Origin: Streptomyces hiroshimensis
GTDB taxonomy: Bacteria; Actinomycetota; Actinomycetes; Streptomycetales; Streptomycetaceae
Direction: 5' to 3'
NCBI RefSeq assembly: GCF_014650335.1
Contig: NZ_BMUT01000002.1
Span: 573,301 to 637,300 of the forward strand
DNA length: 64,000 nucleotides
The notes under the pieces were generated by a model. That model searched no databases and was not told the origin of the DNA. It saw only the letters and a program-made list of their open reading frames with translations. Of the stretch, positions 1 through 12,748 are shown one piece after another. The stretch's first letter is position 1. Every line of letters starts with the position of its first letter. Made by a program: the position numbers and the translations under genes.

Positions 1-54
1 TCCGGATATCGATCCGGACCGCCCCACTGTGTGAAATCCGCCTCAGCGGCCGCC

Positions 55-729
55 TCAGCAGCCGTTGAGGACGGCCGTCAGCTTGTCCTTCTCGGCGGAG
101 TCGACGGTCAGCTTGTAGTAGTGCTTCACCGTGACCCACATCCGCGCGTACGTGCAGGCGTAGGAGTTCAGCGGCGGCATCCACTGCGCCGGGTCCTTGT
201 CGCCCTTCGCCTGGTTGACGCGGTCGGTCACCGCGATCAGCTGCGGCCGGGTCAGGTCGTTGGCGAACGCCTGGCGCTGCGCCGTGGTCCAGGTGTTGGC
301 GCCCGAGCGCCAGGCCTGGGCGAGCGGCACGATGTGGTCGATGTCGATGTCCTGGGCGTCGTGCCAGGTGGCGCCGTCGTAGGGGGAGTTCCAGGTGCCG
401 GAGACGGCGGCGCACTTGGCGTCCTGCTGCACGTTCTCGCCGTCGCGCTTGAGGACGACCTCGCGGGTGTTGCACTGCCCGGACTGGGTGATCCAGTGCG
501 GGAACTTCGTACGGCTGTAGCCGTCCATGGAGCCCTCGGGGCTCACCTGCAGCTCGCCGAGGTAGCCGCGCACGGTCGCGGCGTCGGGCGGGGTGGGCGG
601 GGCGGCGTGGGCGGTGCCCCCGCCGAGGGCGAGCGAGCCGACCAGCGCGGCGAGGCTGCACGCCACGGCGGTGCGACGCGCGTAGAGACCGCGCGCGGCG
701 GAGGGGATGCGTATTGCGGTTCCGGACAT
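55..729 (-). CDS. Secreted HNH-family nuclease (GmrSD/DUF1524-like)
   Basis: A 224-residue protein. Residues about 14-40 form a signal peptide: RR, a hydrophobic run rich in Ala/Leu, then AHA before the mature chain. The HNH core is visible as DIDHIVPLAQAW followed by an Asn-rich stretch and GDKDPAQWMPP, the arrangement of secreted Streptomyces HNH/DUF1524 proteins. Four Cys in the mature chain could form disulphides, as expected for an exported enzyme. ATG at 729 was chosen because AGGGAG lies just upstream and it starts directly before the signal peptide; the frame is open to 837 without a ribosome site. The product presumably degrades nucleic acid outside the cell; substrate unknown. Monocistronic. 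Confidence 0.85.
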   Translation of the reverse strand: MSGTAIRIPSAARGLYARRTAVACSLAALVGSLALGGGTAHAAPPTPPDAATVRGYLGELQVSPEGSMDGYSRTKFPHWITQSGQCNTREVVLKRDGENVQQDAKCAAVSGTWNSPYDGATWHDAQDIDIDHIVPLAQAWRSGANTWTTAQRQAFANDLTRPQLIAVTDRVNQAKGDKDPAQWMPPLNSYACTYARMWVTVKHYYKLTVDSAEKDKLTAVLNGC

Positions 730-1137
730 GGGAACTCCCTGTGGAGTGGGGGGTCTTCGGCCGTCGCGAGCGGCCAGGATCGCGGCGCCCGGTTTCCTGG
801 GGGTGGTCGCCAGGTAACAGGGTGACGACGCGATCATGACAAGGCAAGGGTCCGTTCACGTGACCTTGACCGCGATCGGTGCGGAGCTCCGGCGGATTCC
901 TGACAGGTCGCCATGTGACCGTCGGTAAGCGGTCGTTCGGGTCGTTCGGGCGGTGCGGGTCGTTCGGGCGGGGGCGGGGCGTCCGGGCCGTGCGGGGCGC
1001 GCCGGTCACGCCGCCGGGCGCGTTCGTGGGCATGCTGCCGGGCGTGCGGGCGGTGGGCGGTCGGCCGGGTGTGCAGGCGGCGGCCGGGTGATCCGCAGGC
1101 CGAGGCGATTCGTCCGCCGGTCGCGTACCCTGTACGG
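730..1137. other. Non-coding region between divergent genes
   Basis: No convincing gene. It must hold the promoter of the minus-strand nuclease. An imperfect inverted repeat (CAAGGGTC and GACCTTG) lies around 841-866, and a G-rich stretch with repeated GTCGTTCGGG words lies around 930-970. Short open frames here show no recognisable protein. Confidence 0.5.
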
Positions 1138-1290
1138 AGCAGAAGGGGAGTAGCTCTTCGCCGGACCGTCGACATACTGCCGAGCTCGCCTCGGCCGGCG
1201 CCCGGAGGCAGGCGTTCACGCCCGCCAGCGAGACCTTCGGCCGCAGTGTCCACGACGCTGCCGTGCCGAAGCGACCCCTGAATGACTCAG
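1138..1290 (+). promoter_or_regulatory. yybP-ykoY (manganese) riboswitch, approximate limits
   Basis: GGGGAGTAGC at 1145-1154 is the conserved 5' element of the yybP-ykoY family. It is followed by GC-rich helices and a second internal conserved-looking segment (GAGACCTTCGGCC, about 1230-1243), ending about 40 bases before a TMEM165/GDT1-type gene. Family knowledge: yybP-ykoY RNAs sense Mn2+ and switch on Mn efflux genes, including this transporter class. A later hairpin (CCTGA-N5-TCAGG, about 1277-1291) could be part of the expression platform. Limits are estimated by eye. Confidence 0.8.
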
Positions 1291-1327
1291 GTCCCCTCGG
1301 TGCGGCAGCACCCCACCGACTGAGGGA

Positions 1328-1918
1328 ATGCCTTCCGTGTTCAGCATCACCGTCGCCGCCCTGGCCTTCGGCGTCGTCTTCCTCGCCGAGCTGCCCGACA
1401 AGACCGCCCTGGCCGGCCTCATGCTCGGCACCCGCTACCGCGCGAGCTACGTCTTCGCCGGGGTCGCCGCCGCCTTCGCCGTGCACGTCGCGCTCGCCAT
1501 CGCCGCCGGCAGCGTCCTGACGCTGCTGCCGCACCGCCTCGTCCAGTGCGTGGTCGGCCTGCTCTTCCTCGCGGGCGCGATCATGCTCCTGTTCAAGAAG
1601 GACGAGGACGACGAGGAGCTGCGCAAGCCCGCCGACCAGTCCTTCTGGAAGGTCTCGGGGGCCGGCTTCATGCTGATCCTCGTCGCGGAGTTCGGCGACC
1701 TCACCCAGATCATGACCGCCAACCTCGCCGCCCGCTACGACGACCCCCTGTCGGTGGGCCTGGGTGCGGTGCTGGCCCTGTGGGCCGTCGCGGGCCTGGG
1801 CATCGTCGGCGGCCGCACCCTGATGAAGCACGTACCGCTGGCGCTGATCACGAAGGTGGCGGCGGTGGTGATGCTGGGCCTGGCGGGCTTCAGCCTGTAC
1901 GAGGCGGTCGCGGGCTGA
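1328..1918 (+). CDS. TMEM165/GDT1 (UPF0016) family cation transporter
   Basis: A 196-residue membrane protein with six predicted hydrophobic segments in two homologous halves. Each half carries the family signature: ELPDKTALA near residue 20 (usual form E-x-G-D-K/R-T; here P replaces G) and EFGDLTQI near residue 118. An acidic loop (KKDEDDEELRK, about residues 87-97) separates the halves, as is usual. Known relatives export Mn2+ (MneA and others) or exchange Ca2+/Mn2+ for H+. The Mn-type riboswitch directly upstream argues for Mn2+ efflux. ATG 1328 has GAGGGA upstream. Confidence 0.88.
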   Translation: MPSVFSITVAALAFGVVFLAELPDKTALAGLMLGTRYRASYVFAGVAAAFAVHVALAIAAGSVLTLLPHRLVQCVVGLLFLAGAIMLLFKKDEDDEELRKPADQSFWKVSGAGFMLILVAEFGDLTQIMTANLAARYDDPLSVGLGAVLALWAVAGLGIVGGRTLMKHVPLALITKVAAVVMLGLAGFSLYEAVAG

Positions 1919-1934
1919 GCCGCCCGGCTCCCGC

Positions 1935-1992
1935 CCTGCCTGCGCCGAAGGGCCCCGCACGACCGCGTGCGGGGCCCTTCGGCGCAGGCAGG
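1935..1992. terminator. Bidirectional 26-bp perfect hairpin
   Basis: Arms 1935-1960 and 1967-1992 are perfect reverse complements around a 6-nt loop. It sits between the convergent transporter (ends 1918) and HAD phosphatase (ends 2017), so it can end transcription from both sides. There is no U-tract, as usual in streptomycetes. Confidence 0.9.
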
Positions 1993-2016
1993 TGTGGGTG
2001 GTGCGGGTAGTGCGGG

Positions 2017-2691
2017 TCAGGCCGAGACGTGGAGCGTGATGCCGCCGTCCGCGGCCGCCTCCACGCGTATCCGGGTCAGGTCCGCGACGTGGACGTCCGG
2101 GCCGTGGGCCGCCGCGCGCGGGCCGACGCCCACCACGCGCATGCCCGCCGCCTTGCCGGCCGCGATGCCCGCCTCGGAGTCCTCGAAGACGATGCAGTCC
2201 GCGGGGGCGAAGCCCAGGGCCGCGGCACCCTTGAGGAAGCCCTCCGGGTCCGGCTTGCTCGCGCCGACGGACTCCGCGGTCACGCGGACCTCCGGCATGG
2301 GCAGGCCCGCCGCGCCCATGCGGGCCTCGGCCAGGGCGCGGTCGGCGGAGGTGACCAGCGCGTGGGGGAGGGCGGCGAGGGCCGCCATGAAGGCCGGGGC
2401 GCCGGCGACCGGGACGACGCCGTCGACGTCGGCGGTCTCGGCGGCGAGCATCCGGCGGTTGTCGGCGTGGTTCTGCTCCATCGGGCGGTCCGGGAGCAGC
2501 ACGGCCATCGTGGCGTAGCCCTGGCGGCCGTGGACGACCTTCATCACCGCGTCGCCGTCGAGGCCGTGCTCGGCGGCCCAGCCGCGCCAGCAGCGCTCCA
2601 CGACGGCATCGGAGTTGACGATCGTCCCGTCCATGTCCAGGAGCAGGGCGCGGGCGGTCAGCGTGGTCGTGGTGGGGGCGAAGGCCTGCAT
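2017..2691 (-). CDS. HAD-superfamily phosphatase, beta-phosphoglucomutase-like
   Basis: About 224 residues. Motif I is LLLDMDGTIVNSD near the N-terminus, motif II is the LVTSAD segment, motif III is the conserved Lys in GASKPDPEGF, and motif IV is VFEDSEAGI. A helical cap lies between motifs I and II, as in the subfamily-I sugar phosphatases/beta-phosphoglucomutase group (YfbT/YniC-like). It probably dephosphorylates a small sugar phosphate; substrate not predictable. ATG 2691 is preferred (GGAG about 7 nt upstream) over a TTG at 2721 with no ribosome site. Divergent from the MFS gene. Confidence 0.87.
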   Translation of the reverse strand: MQAFAPTTTTLTARALLLDMDGTIVNSDAVVERCWRGWAAEHGLDGDAVMKVVHGRQGYATMAVLLPDRPMEQNHADNRRMLAAETADVDGVVPVAGAPAFMAALAALPHALVTSADRALAEARMGAAGLPMPEVRVTAESVGASKPDPEGFLKGAAALGFAPADCIVFEDSEAGIAAGKAAGMRVVGVGPRAAAHGPDVHVADLTRIRVEAAADGGITLHVSA

Positions 2692-2724
2692 CGACGGCTC
2701 CAGGGCGCGGGAGAAAGGCAAGGC

Positions 2725-2787
2725 GGTCCCGCCCGCCGGTCAGGGAATACGGGCGGGACCACTTTGTTTCCTAACGATACAAAAAGT
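2725..2787. promoter_or_regulatory. Two inverted repeats in the HAD/MFS divergent region
   Basis: An 11-bp perfect inverted repeat (GGTCCCGCCCG 2725-2735, complement 2750-2760) is followed by an imperfect palindrome TTTGTTTC-N5-GATACAAA at 2763-2783 with one mismatched pair. The second is AT-rich in a GC-rich background and has the length of a MarR/TetR-family operator. It lies about 145 bp before the exporter start. Confidence 0.5.
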
Positions 2788-2928
2788 CCCACCCGGAAAG
2801 CCAATGGCCTATCCCGGCGGGCCGGACGGGGCGATCCGGACCACGATGGGAGTGCGCGTCACCCCGGCACCCCCCAGACCCCCGAACCCCAGATCCCCCA
2901 GACCTCCCAGGAGACCCGAGGAGCGCCC

Positions 2929-5028
2929 ATGGTGGACGACACCCCGGGCCCCACCGTGGCCGCGGAGCCCGAGCCCCTGCCCGCGCCCGGCGAGGGGCAG
3001 CCACGGCGCACCGTCCTCGTCGCGATGGGGGCCCTGCTGCTCGGCATGCTGCTGGCCGCCCTGGACCAGACGATCGTCTCCACCGCCCTGCCCACGATCG
3101 TCAGCGACCTCGGGGGGCTCGAACACCTCTCGTGGGTCGTCACCGCGTACCTGCTCGCCTCCACCGCCGCGACCCCCCTGTGGGGCAAGCTCGGCGACCA
3201 GTACGGGCGCAAGAAGCTCTTCCAGACGGCCATCGTCATCTTCCTCGCCGGCTCCGTGCTGTGCGGCATCGCCCAGAACATGGGCGAGCTCATCGGCTTC
3301 CGCGCCCTGCAGGGCCTCGGCGGCGGCGGGCTGATGGTGCTGTCGATGGCGATCGTCGGCGACCTCGTGCCGCCCCGGGACCGCGGCCGCTACCAGGGCC
3401 TGTTCGGCGCGGTCTTCGGCGGTACGAGCGTGCTCGGCCCGCTCCTCGGCGGCCTGTTCGTCGACCACCTCAGCTGGCGCTGGGTCTTCTACATCAACGT
3501 CCCCATCGGCATCGTCGCCCTCTTCACCATCGCCGCCGTCCTGCACATCCCGGCCCGCCGCACCCCGCACCGCATCGACTACCTCGGCACGTTCCTCATC
3601 GCCGTCGTCGCCACCTGCCTGGTCCTGATGACCTCGCTCGGCGGCACGACCTACCCCTGGTCGTCCTGGCAGATCATCGGCCTCGGCGTGCTCGGTGTGG
3701 CGCTGCTCGTCCCCTTCGTACGGGTGGAGCGGCGCGCGGCGGAGCCCGTCCTGCCGCTGAAGCTCTTCCGGATCCGCACCTTCGCGCTCTGCTCGGTGAT
3801 CGGCTTCGTCGTCGGCTTCGCGATGTTCGGCTCGATGACCTACCTGCCGACGTTCCTGCAGGTCGTACAGGGTGTCTCGCCGACCATGTCCGGGGTGCAC
3901 ATGCTGCCGATGGTGGCCGGGCTGCTGATCGCCTCGACCGCCTCCGGCCAGATCGTCAGCCGCACCGGCCACTACAAGGTCTTCCCGATCGCCGGCACGG
4001 CCGTGATGACCGTGGGCCTGCTCCTGCTGCACCGGCTCGACACGGCCAGCGGCACCGGCGAGATGAGCGCGTACTTCTTCGTCTTCGGCTTCGGGCTCGG
4101 CCTCGTCATGCAGGTCCTCGTCCTGATCGTGCAGAACGCGGTCGCCTACCGCGACCTCGGCGTGGCCACCTCCGGCGCCACCTTCTTCCGCTCCATCGGC
4201 GCCTCCTTCGGCGTCTCCATCTTCGGCACGATCTTCGCCAACAAGCTCGGGCCGCGCATCGCCGACGCCCTCTCCGGCGCGCGGCTCCCCGCGGGCGTCA
4301 GCCCCGGCAGGCTCCAGGCCGACCCGCGGGCGGTCTCCGCCCTCCCGCCGGGGGAGCGGGCGGGGGTCCTCGCGGCCTACTCCGAGTCGATCACCGACGT
4401 CTTCCTCTACGCGGTGCCCGCCGCGCTGGTCGCCTTCGCCCTCGCCTGGCTGCTCAGGGAGGAGCCGCTGCGGGGCAGCGTCACCGCGCCCGACACCAGC
4501 GAGGTCATCTCCAGCAACCCCGTCGAGCGCTCCTCGCGCGACGAGGTCGCCCGCGCGCTGTCCCTGCTCGGCAGCCGCGAGGGCCGCAAGAAGATCTACG
4601 AGGTGATCACCGAGCGGGCGGGGCTCGACCTGCGGCCCGCCGCGAGCTGGATGCTCCTGCGCATGAACCGCTACGGGTCCGTCGAACCGTCCCTGCTCGC
4701 CGAGCGCGTCGACATCCCCCTGCGCGCCGTCACCGAGGCCGCCGTCCAGCTGGAGGTCCGCGGCCTCGCCCGCCGCGAGGGCCTGCCCCTGGTCCTCACC
4801 GACGAGGGACGGCGCGTCGCGGGCCTGCTCTTCCGGGCCCGCGAGGAGTCCCTCGCCGACCTCCTCGGCAACTGGTGGACCCCGGACCGCCCGACGGACC
4901 TCGACGCCCTCGTCCGCGAACTCACCACCGAACTGTGCGGCTCGGACGCGGAACAGCCCCACGACGGGGACGCGCTCCCCAGACGGGACCACGACGCGCG
5001 ACGGGACCGGGGGAAGAGCGGGACGTGA
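2929..5028 (+). CDS. DHA2 (EmrB/QacA) MFS exporter with C-terminal winged-helix domain
   Basis: A 699-residue protein. Residues about 30-520 hold the 14-TM drug:H+ antiporter core: LDQTIVSTALPTIV in TM1, GKLGDQYGRKK in the TM2-3 loop, and GPLLGG in the motif C region of TM5. Residues about 540-670 are soluble and read as a MarR-like winged helix: helices over SLLGSREGRKKIYEVI and ASWMLLRMNRYG, then a recognition-type helix and a wing near LARREGLPLVLTDEGR. The last 25 residues are charged and disordered. Likely exports a toxic or antibiotic-like compound; the fused domain may sense substrate or bind DNA. ATG 2929 has GAGGAG upstream. An AT-rich palindrome lies in the promoter region. Known single-domain relatives end shortly after TM14. 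Confidence 0.88.
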   Translation: MVDDTPGPTVAAEPEPLPAPGEGQPRRTVLVAMGALLLGMLLAALDQTIVSTALPTIVSDLGGLEHLSWVVTAYLLASTAATPLWGKLGDQYGRKKLFQTAIVIFLAGSVLCGIAQNMGELIGFRALQGLGGGGLMVLSMAIVGDLVPPRDRGRYQGLFGAVFGGTSVLGPLLGGLFVDHLSWRWVFYINVPIGIVALFTIAAVLHIPARRTPHRIDYLGTFLIAVVATCLVLMTSLGGTTYPWSSWQIIGLGVLGVALLVPFVRVERRAAEPVLPLKLFRIRTFALCSVIGFVVGFAMFGSMTYLPTFLQVVQGVSPTMSGVHMLPMVAGLLIASTASGQIVSRTGHYKVFPIAGTAVMTVGLLLLHRLDTASGTGEMSAYFFVFGFGLGLVMQVLVLIVQNAVAYRDLGVATSGATFFRSIGASFGVSIFGTIFANKLGPRIADALSGARLPAGVSPGRLQADPRAVSALPPGERAGVLAAYSESITDVFLYAVPAALVAFALAWLLREEPLRGSVTAPDTSEVISSNPVERSSRDEVARALSLLGSREGRKKIYEVITERAGLDLRPAASWMLLRMNRYGSVEPSLLAERVDIPLRAVTEAAVQLEVRGLARREGLPLVLTDEGRRVAGLLFRAREESLADLLGNWWTPDRPTDLDALVRELTTELCGSDAEQPHDGDALPRRDHDARRDRGKSGT

Positions 5029-5344
5029 CGCCCGGGCAGCCGCCCGTACATTCGGGCCGTGCACGGCCGTAGGACATTGCGGTGCGGTGCCTCCGCATGC
5101 CCTTGCCGCCACCGGTCGTCCCTCTCGTCACGTCGGGCCGCTGAGGCCCTTGGGGCCGTTCGGGCCGTTCGGGGCCGGAGAGATTACCCGCGCGGCCGCC
5201 CGCCCACCCGTGTCATCCCGCCACCCGAAGGAAGTTGTCAGGTGTCTCGACAGTGACCTGCGTCTCTTCTTCCGGACTCAGTAAGGTCTCAAAGAGCTCT
5301 ACGAAGGTGACCGCGACAGGCGACTGGAGGAGGAGCTGCGGGGC
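5029..5344. other. Intergenic leader region before the GT87-PAP2 gene
   Basis: No protein-coding signal that I trust. It contains a short repeat (GGGCCGTTCGG twice near 5155-5175) and presumably the promoter of the next gene. No clear hairpin terminator for the MFS gene was seen. Confidence 0.4.
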
Positions 5345-8648
<3,304 letters not shown>

Positions 8649-9269
8649 TCAGAAGCACTCCTGCTTGCCCTTGAAGATGCTCATGTGCAGGCCGGCGAGC
8701 TTGAACGTTCCTGCGTTGGTCGCCCAGGCGACCTGCCGGACCTTCTTCATGCTGACGCGGTCGGCCTGCTGGGCGAAGAGGTCCTGCATGCCCTGGGCGC
8801 TGTCCGGGCCCTTGTCGAGGGTGGAGGCGTCGCGCCCGATCTCGATGTTCGTGAACTCGGCGTCGCCGCCCAGCTGGGTGGCGTCGATGAAGAGGTTGCG
8901 GGCCTGCACCGGGGTGCCGCTCCCGCCCGCCGTCAGGTTGAGGGAGATGTCCCCGATGACGGGCAGGTGGGTGACCACGGACTGGCAGAGCTTCGTCAGC
9001 TCGGCCTCCTTGATCGCGGTGACCGCCACGGGCAGCAGGTCGCCGCGCGCGTTGGTGTCCACGCCGCCGTACTGCGCGAAACCCTTGCCCTCCAGGCTGT
9101 CGGCCGAGACCTTGAACTGCTGGCCCGACACGGCGAACGAGGCCGCGAGGGCCCCTTCGGCGAGCGCGACGGCCAGCGCCGCCGTGGCCGCGAAGCCGGG
9201 CACGGCCAGGACGGCGAACCTGCGCCACCTGACCCGTCCCGTGACCGGTCTGCCTTGAGCGTCCTTCAT
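8649..9269 (-). CDS. DUF6230 family exported protein
   Basis: 206 residues. A long basic N-region (GRVRWRRF) precedes a hydrophobic signal/anchor (residues about 20-45). The mature domain starts near SFAVSGQQFKVSADSLEGKGFAQYG, and the chain ends GKQECF. This is the DUF6230 family found across Streptomyces. From memory, some homologues are labelled cholesterol esterase; no GxSxG lipase motif is present here, so I do not assign that activity. ATG 9269 has GAGGGG upstream. First gene of a three-gene coupled operon, next to sterol-catabolism genes. Confidence 0.85.
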   Translation of the reverse strand: MKDAQGRPVTGRVRWRRFAVLAVPGFAATAALAVALAEGALAASFAVSGQQFKVSADSLEGKGFAQYGGVDTNARGDLLPVAVTAIKEAELTKLCQSVVTHLPVIGDISLNLTAGGSGTPVQARNLFIDATQLGGDAEFTNIEIGRDASTLDKGPDSAQGMQDLFAQQADRVSMKKVRQVAWATNAGTFKLAGLHMSIFKGKQECF

Positions 9270-9483
9270 GCTGATCGTCCCCTCGGAGAGCCTCGGATGA
9301 GAGCTGCCGGACGGGTGGCCGCCGTGTCCCGCCGCATCGCGCGGGTCGGTGCTGTGACGGGCGTGGGGCGTGACGAACGGCCTGCCCGGAAGGTGTACCC
9401 GAGAGTAAGTCCGCGGCCGTCGCCGTACAAGGTTCCGGTACGGACTATTCCCCTGCAGGCAAAGGAAATTGACGATGAATCAG

Positions 9484-9504
9484 CTACCGGCTACCGGCTA
9501 CCGG
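9484..9504. repeat. Three tandem 7-bp repeats (CTACCGG)
   Basis: CTACCGG is repeated three times directly after (on the minus strand) the P450 stop codon. It lies in the 263-bp gap leading to the DUF6230 operon. No function evident. Confidence 0.8.
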
Positions 9505-9532
9505 CTACGGGTCGTCGGCCGCCGGCCGCAGG

Positions 9533-10765
9533 TCACCCGTAGCGGACCTTCAGCTCCTTGATCCCGTTCAGCCAGGCCGACCGCAACCGCCGCGGCTCGC
9601 CCTCCAGCCGGATGTCCGGGAGCGTGTCGGCGACCGCGTTGAAGACGAGGTCGATCTCCAGCGCGGCCAGCGACCGGCCGAGGCAGAAGTGCGGCCCGCC
9701 GCCGCCGAAGCCGAGGTGCGGGTTGGGGTCACGGGTGATGTCGAAGACCTCGGGGTCCGTGAAGACCTCGGGGTCGTTGTTGGCGGAGGCGTAGAAGATG
9801 CCCACGCGCTGACCTGCGCGGATGCGGGCGCCGCCGAGCTCGGTGTCGCGCGTGGCCGTGCGCTGGAAGGAGACGACGGGCGTCGCCCAGCGGACGATCT
9901 CCTCCGCCGCGGTCGCGGGGCGCTCGCGCTTGTAGAGCTCCCACTGGCCGGGGTGGGTGAGGAAGGCGTGCATGCCGTGGCTGATGGCGTTGCGCGTGGT
10001 CTCGTTGCCGGCGACGGCCAGCAGCAGCACGAAGAAGCCGAACTCGTCGGAGGCCAGGTTGCCCTCGTCCTCGGCGGCGACCAGCCGGCTGACGATGTCC
10101 TTCGCCGGGCACTCCTTGCGTGCGGCGGCCAGGTTCATCGCGTACGAGATGAGCTCCATCGCGGAGTTCGCACCGACCTCCTCGGTGATCGCCAGCTCGG
10201 GGTCGTCGTAGGCGATCATCTTGTTGGACCAGTCGAAGATGCGGGCCCGGTCCTCCTGCGGGACGCCGATGAGCTCGGCGATCGCCTGCAGCGGCAGCTC
10301 GCAGGCGACGTCGGTGACGAAGTCGCCGCTGCCGCGCTCCCGTGCCGCGGCCACGATCGCGGCCGCGCGCCCACGCAGGGCCGCCTCCAGGGAGCGGACC
10401 GCGCGCGGCGTGAAGCCGCGCTGCACGATCTGGCGGACGCGGGTGTGCTCGGGCGGGTCCATGTTGAGCATGATGAGCCGCTGGACGTCGATCTGGTCGC
10501 GGGATATGTGCTCGTTAAAGCGGATGATCGAGGTGTTGAGGGCGGCGGAGTAGAGGTCCGGGCGCGTGGACACCTCCTTCACGTCCGCGTGGCGGGTGAC
10601 CACCCAGTAGCCGTCGTCGTCGAAGCCGGCGATGCCGTGGGGCTGGGCGTTCCACCACACCGGTGCGGTGCGCCGCAGCGCCGCGAACTCCGGGAGGGGA
10701 ACGCGGTGGTGGTAGACGTCGGGGTCGGTGAAGTCGAAGCCGTCGGGGAGCGCGGGACAGGGCAT
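9533..10765 (-). CDS. Cytochrome P450, CYP125-like (steroid side-chain 26/27-hydroxylase type)
   Basis: 410 residues. The N-terminus LPDGFDFTDPDVYHHRVPLPEFAALR closely follows mycobacterial CYP125. Other landmarks are the I-helix AGNETTRN, the K-helix EEIVRW, and the haem loop FGGGGPHFCLG with the Cys ligand. CYP125A1 oxidises the terminal methyl of the cholesterol/cholestenone side chain, starting side-chain beta-oxidation. As in mycobacteria it is divergent from a fadA5-like thiolase. ATG 10765 was chosen because GGAGGGG lies upstream; an ATG at 10777 has no ribosome site. Electrons probably come from a ferredoxin such as the one at 28843, though that gene is distant. Operators upstream are described separately. 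Confidence 0.88.
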   Translation of the reverse strand: MPCPALPDGFDFTDPDVYHHRVPLPEFAALRRTAPVWWNAQPHGIAGFDDDGYWVVTRHADVKEVSTRPDLYSAALNTSIIRFNEHISRDQIDVQRLIMLNMDPPEHTRVRQIVQRGFTPRAVRSLEAALRGRAAAIVAAARERGSGDFVTDVACELPLQAIAELIGVPQEDRARIFDWSNKMIAYDDPELAITEEVGANSAMELISYAMNLAAARKECPAKDIVSRLVAAEDEGNLASDEFGFFVLLLAVAGNETTRNAISHGMHAFLTHPGQWELYKRERPATAAEEIVRWATPVVSFQRTATRDTELGGARIRAGQRVGIFYASANNDPEVFTDPEVFDITRDPNPHLGFGGGGPHFCLGRSLAALEIDLVFNAVADTLPDIRLEGEPRRLRSAWLNGIKELKVRYG

Positions 10766-10778
10766 CGGCCCCTCCATG

Positions 10779-10818
10779 TCTGACGGTGCGTGCCTGACCG
10801 TCTCTGACGGTCCATCAG
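10779..10818. promoter_or_regulatory. Operator cluster upstream of the P450
   Basis: TCTGACGGT occurs twice (10779-10787 and 10803-10811). A perfect inverted repeat GACCGTC-N3-GACGGTC spans 10796-10812. CTGAC-N5-ATCAG spans 10804-10818 and matches sites before the aldehyde dehydrogenase (27205) and LLM oxidoreductase (45524). It is 14-53 bp before the P450 start, a position suited to repression. Confidence 0.55.
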
Positions 10819-10931
10819 CTATGTCCTGAAGGTAGTGACGGCGCCCGGCGGGCGGCAAGGGAGGGCGCGAGGCCATCTGTCGCGGGCGCAGCACGTGCGC
10901 GACTCTTGCGTACCGGGGGTAGCGCTCATAA

Positions 10932-12188
<1,257 letters not shown>

Positions 12189-12216
12189 CGGCGGTCATGG
12201 GCTCTCGCCCGGTGCG

Positions 12217-12247
12217 GTAATAGTCTCTGCCTCAGTAGATCTATTAC
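12217..12247. promoter_or_regulatory. Inverted repeat GTAATAG-N17-CTATTAC
   Basis: A perfect 7-bp inverted repeat lies 21 bp before the GNAT gene and 28 bp after the thiolase stop. It is AT-rich against the background and could be a promoter-overlapping operator or an RNA stem. Unassigned. Confidence 0.4.
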
Positions 12248-12268
12248 TTCACCCGTACGGGGGCACAG

Positions 12269-12712
12269 GTGATCATCAGACGCGCCACGGCAGCGGACGC
12301 GGGACGGCTCACGGAACTGGTACGCGGCTCGGGCGCGTACCGGGGCGGCTACGCGGCCATGGTCGAGGACTACGAGGTCACCGCGGAGTACATAGCGGCC
12401 CACGACGTCTTCGCGGCCGAAGGGGACGACGGGACGCTGCTCGGCTTCTACGCCCTGCTCCTCGGCCCGCCCGCCGAACTGGACCTCATGTTCGTCGCGG
12501 ACGCGGCCCAGGGACGGGGTGTGGGCCGCCGCCTGGCGGCCCACATGAAGGACCGGGCCCGGTCCGCAGGGCTGTCCCGCGTACGCGTCGTCTCCCACCC
12601 GCCGTCCGAGGGCTTCTACCGGAGCGTGGGTGCGGTGCGGGTGGGGACGGTGCCGGCGACGCTGCCGGGGGTCACGTGGGAACGGCCGGAGCTGGTGTTC
12701 GCGCTGGGGTGA
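12269..12712 (+). CDS. GNAT-family N-acetyltransferase
   Basis: 147 residues. The acetyl-CoA loop is visible as DAAQGRGVGRRLAAHM (motif A, Q/R-x-x-G-x-G/A type), preceded by the beta-strand ELDLMFVA. The end PSEGFYRSVGAVRVGTVP is the typical beta6/7 region. Acetyl acceptor unknown. GTG 12269 with weak upstream AGG. Convergent with the decarboxylase gene, 36 bp away. Confidence 0.82.
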   Translation: MIIRRATAADAGRLTELVRGSGAYRGGYAAMVEDYEVTAEYIAAHDVFAAEGDDGTLLGFYALLLGPPAELDLMFVADAAQGRGVGRRLAAHMKDRARSAGLSRVRVVSHPPSEGFYRSVGAVRVGTVPATLPGVTWERPELVFALG

Positions 12713-12748
12713 CGGCCCGGACCGTGCGTGCTGGCTGGCTGTCGGCTG

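Noticed and set aside
1..18. TCCGGAT...ATCCGGA near-palindrome at the window edge
   Set aside because: May be part of a terminator for the first gene, but the left flank is missing so it cannot be judged.
834..1253. Arg/Pro-rich frame upstream of the transporter
   Set aside because: It covers the riboswitch antisense and has no recognisable protein features.
2809..5112. A 767-codon open frame on the minus strand opposite the MFS gene
   Set aside because: It is rich in Asp/Glu/Gly/Arg without domains and mirrors the third-codon GC bias of the true plus-strand gene.
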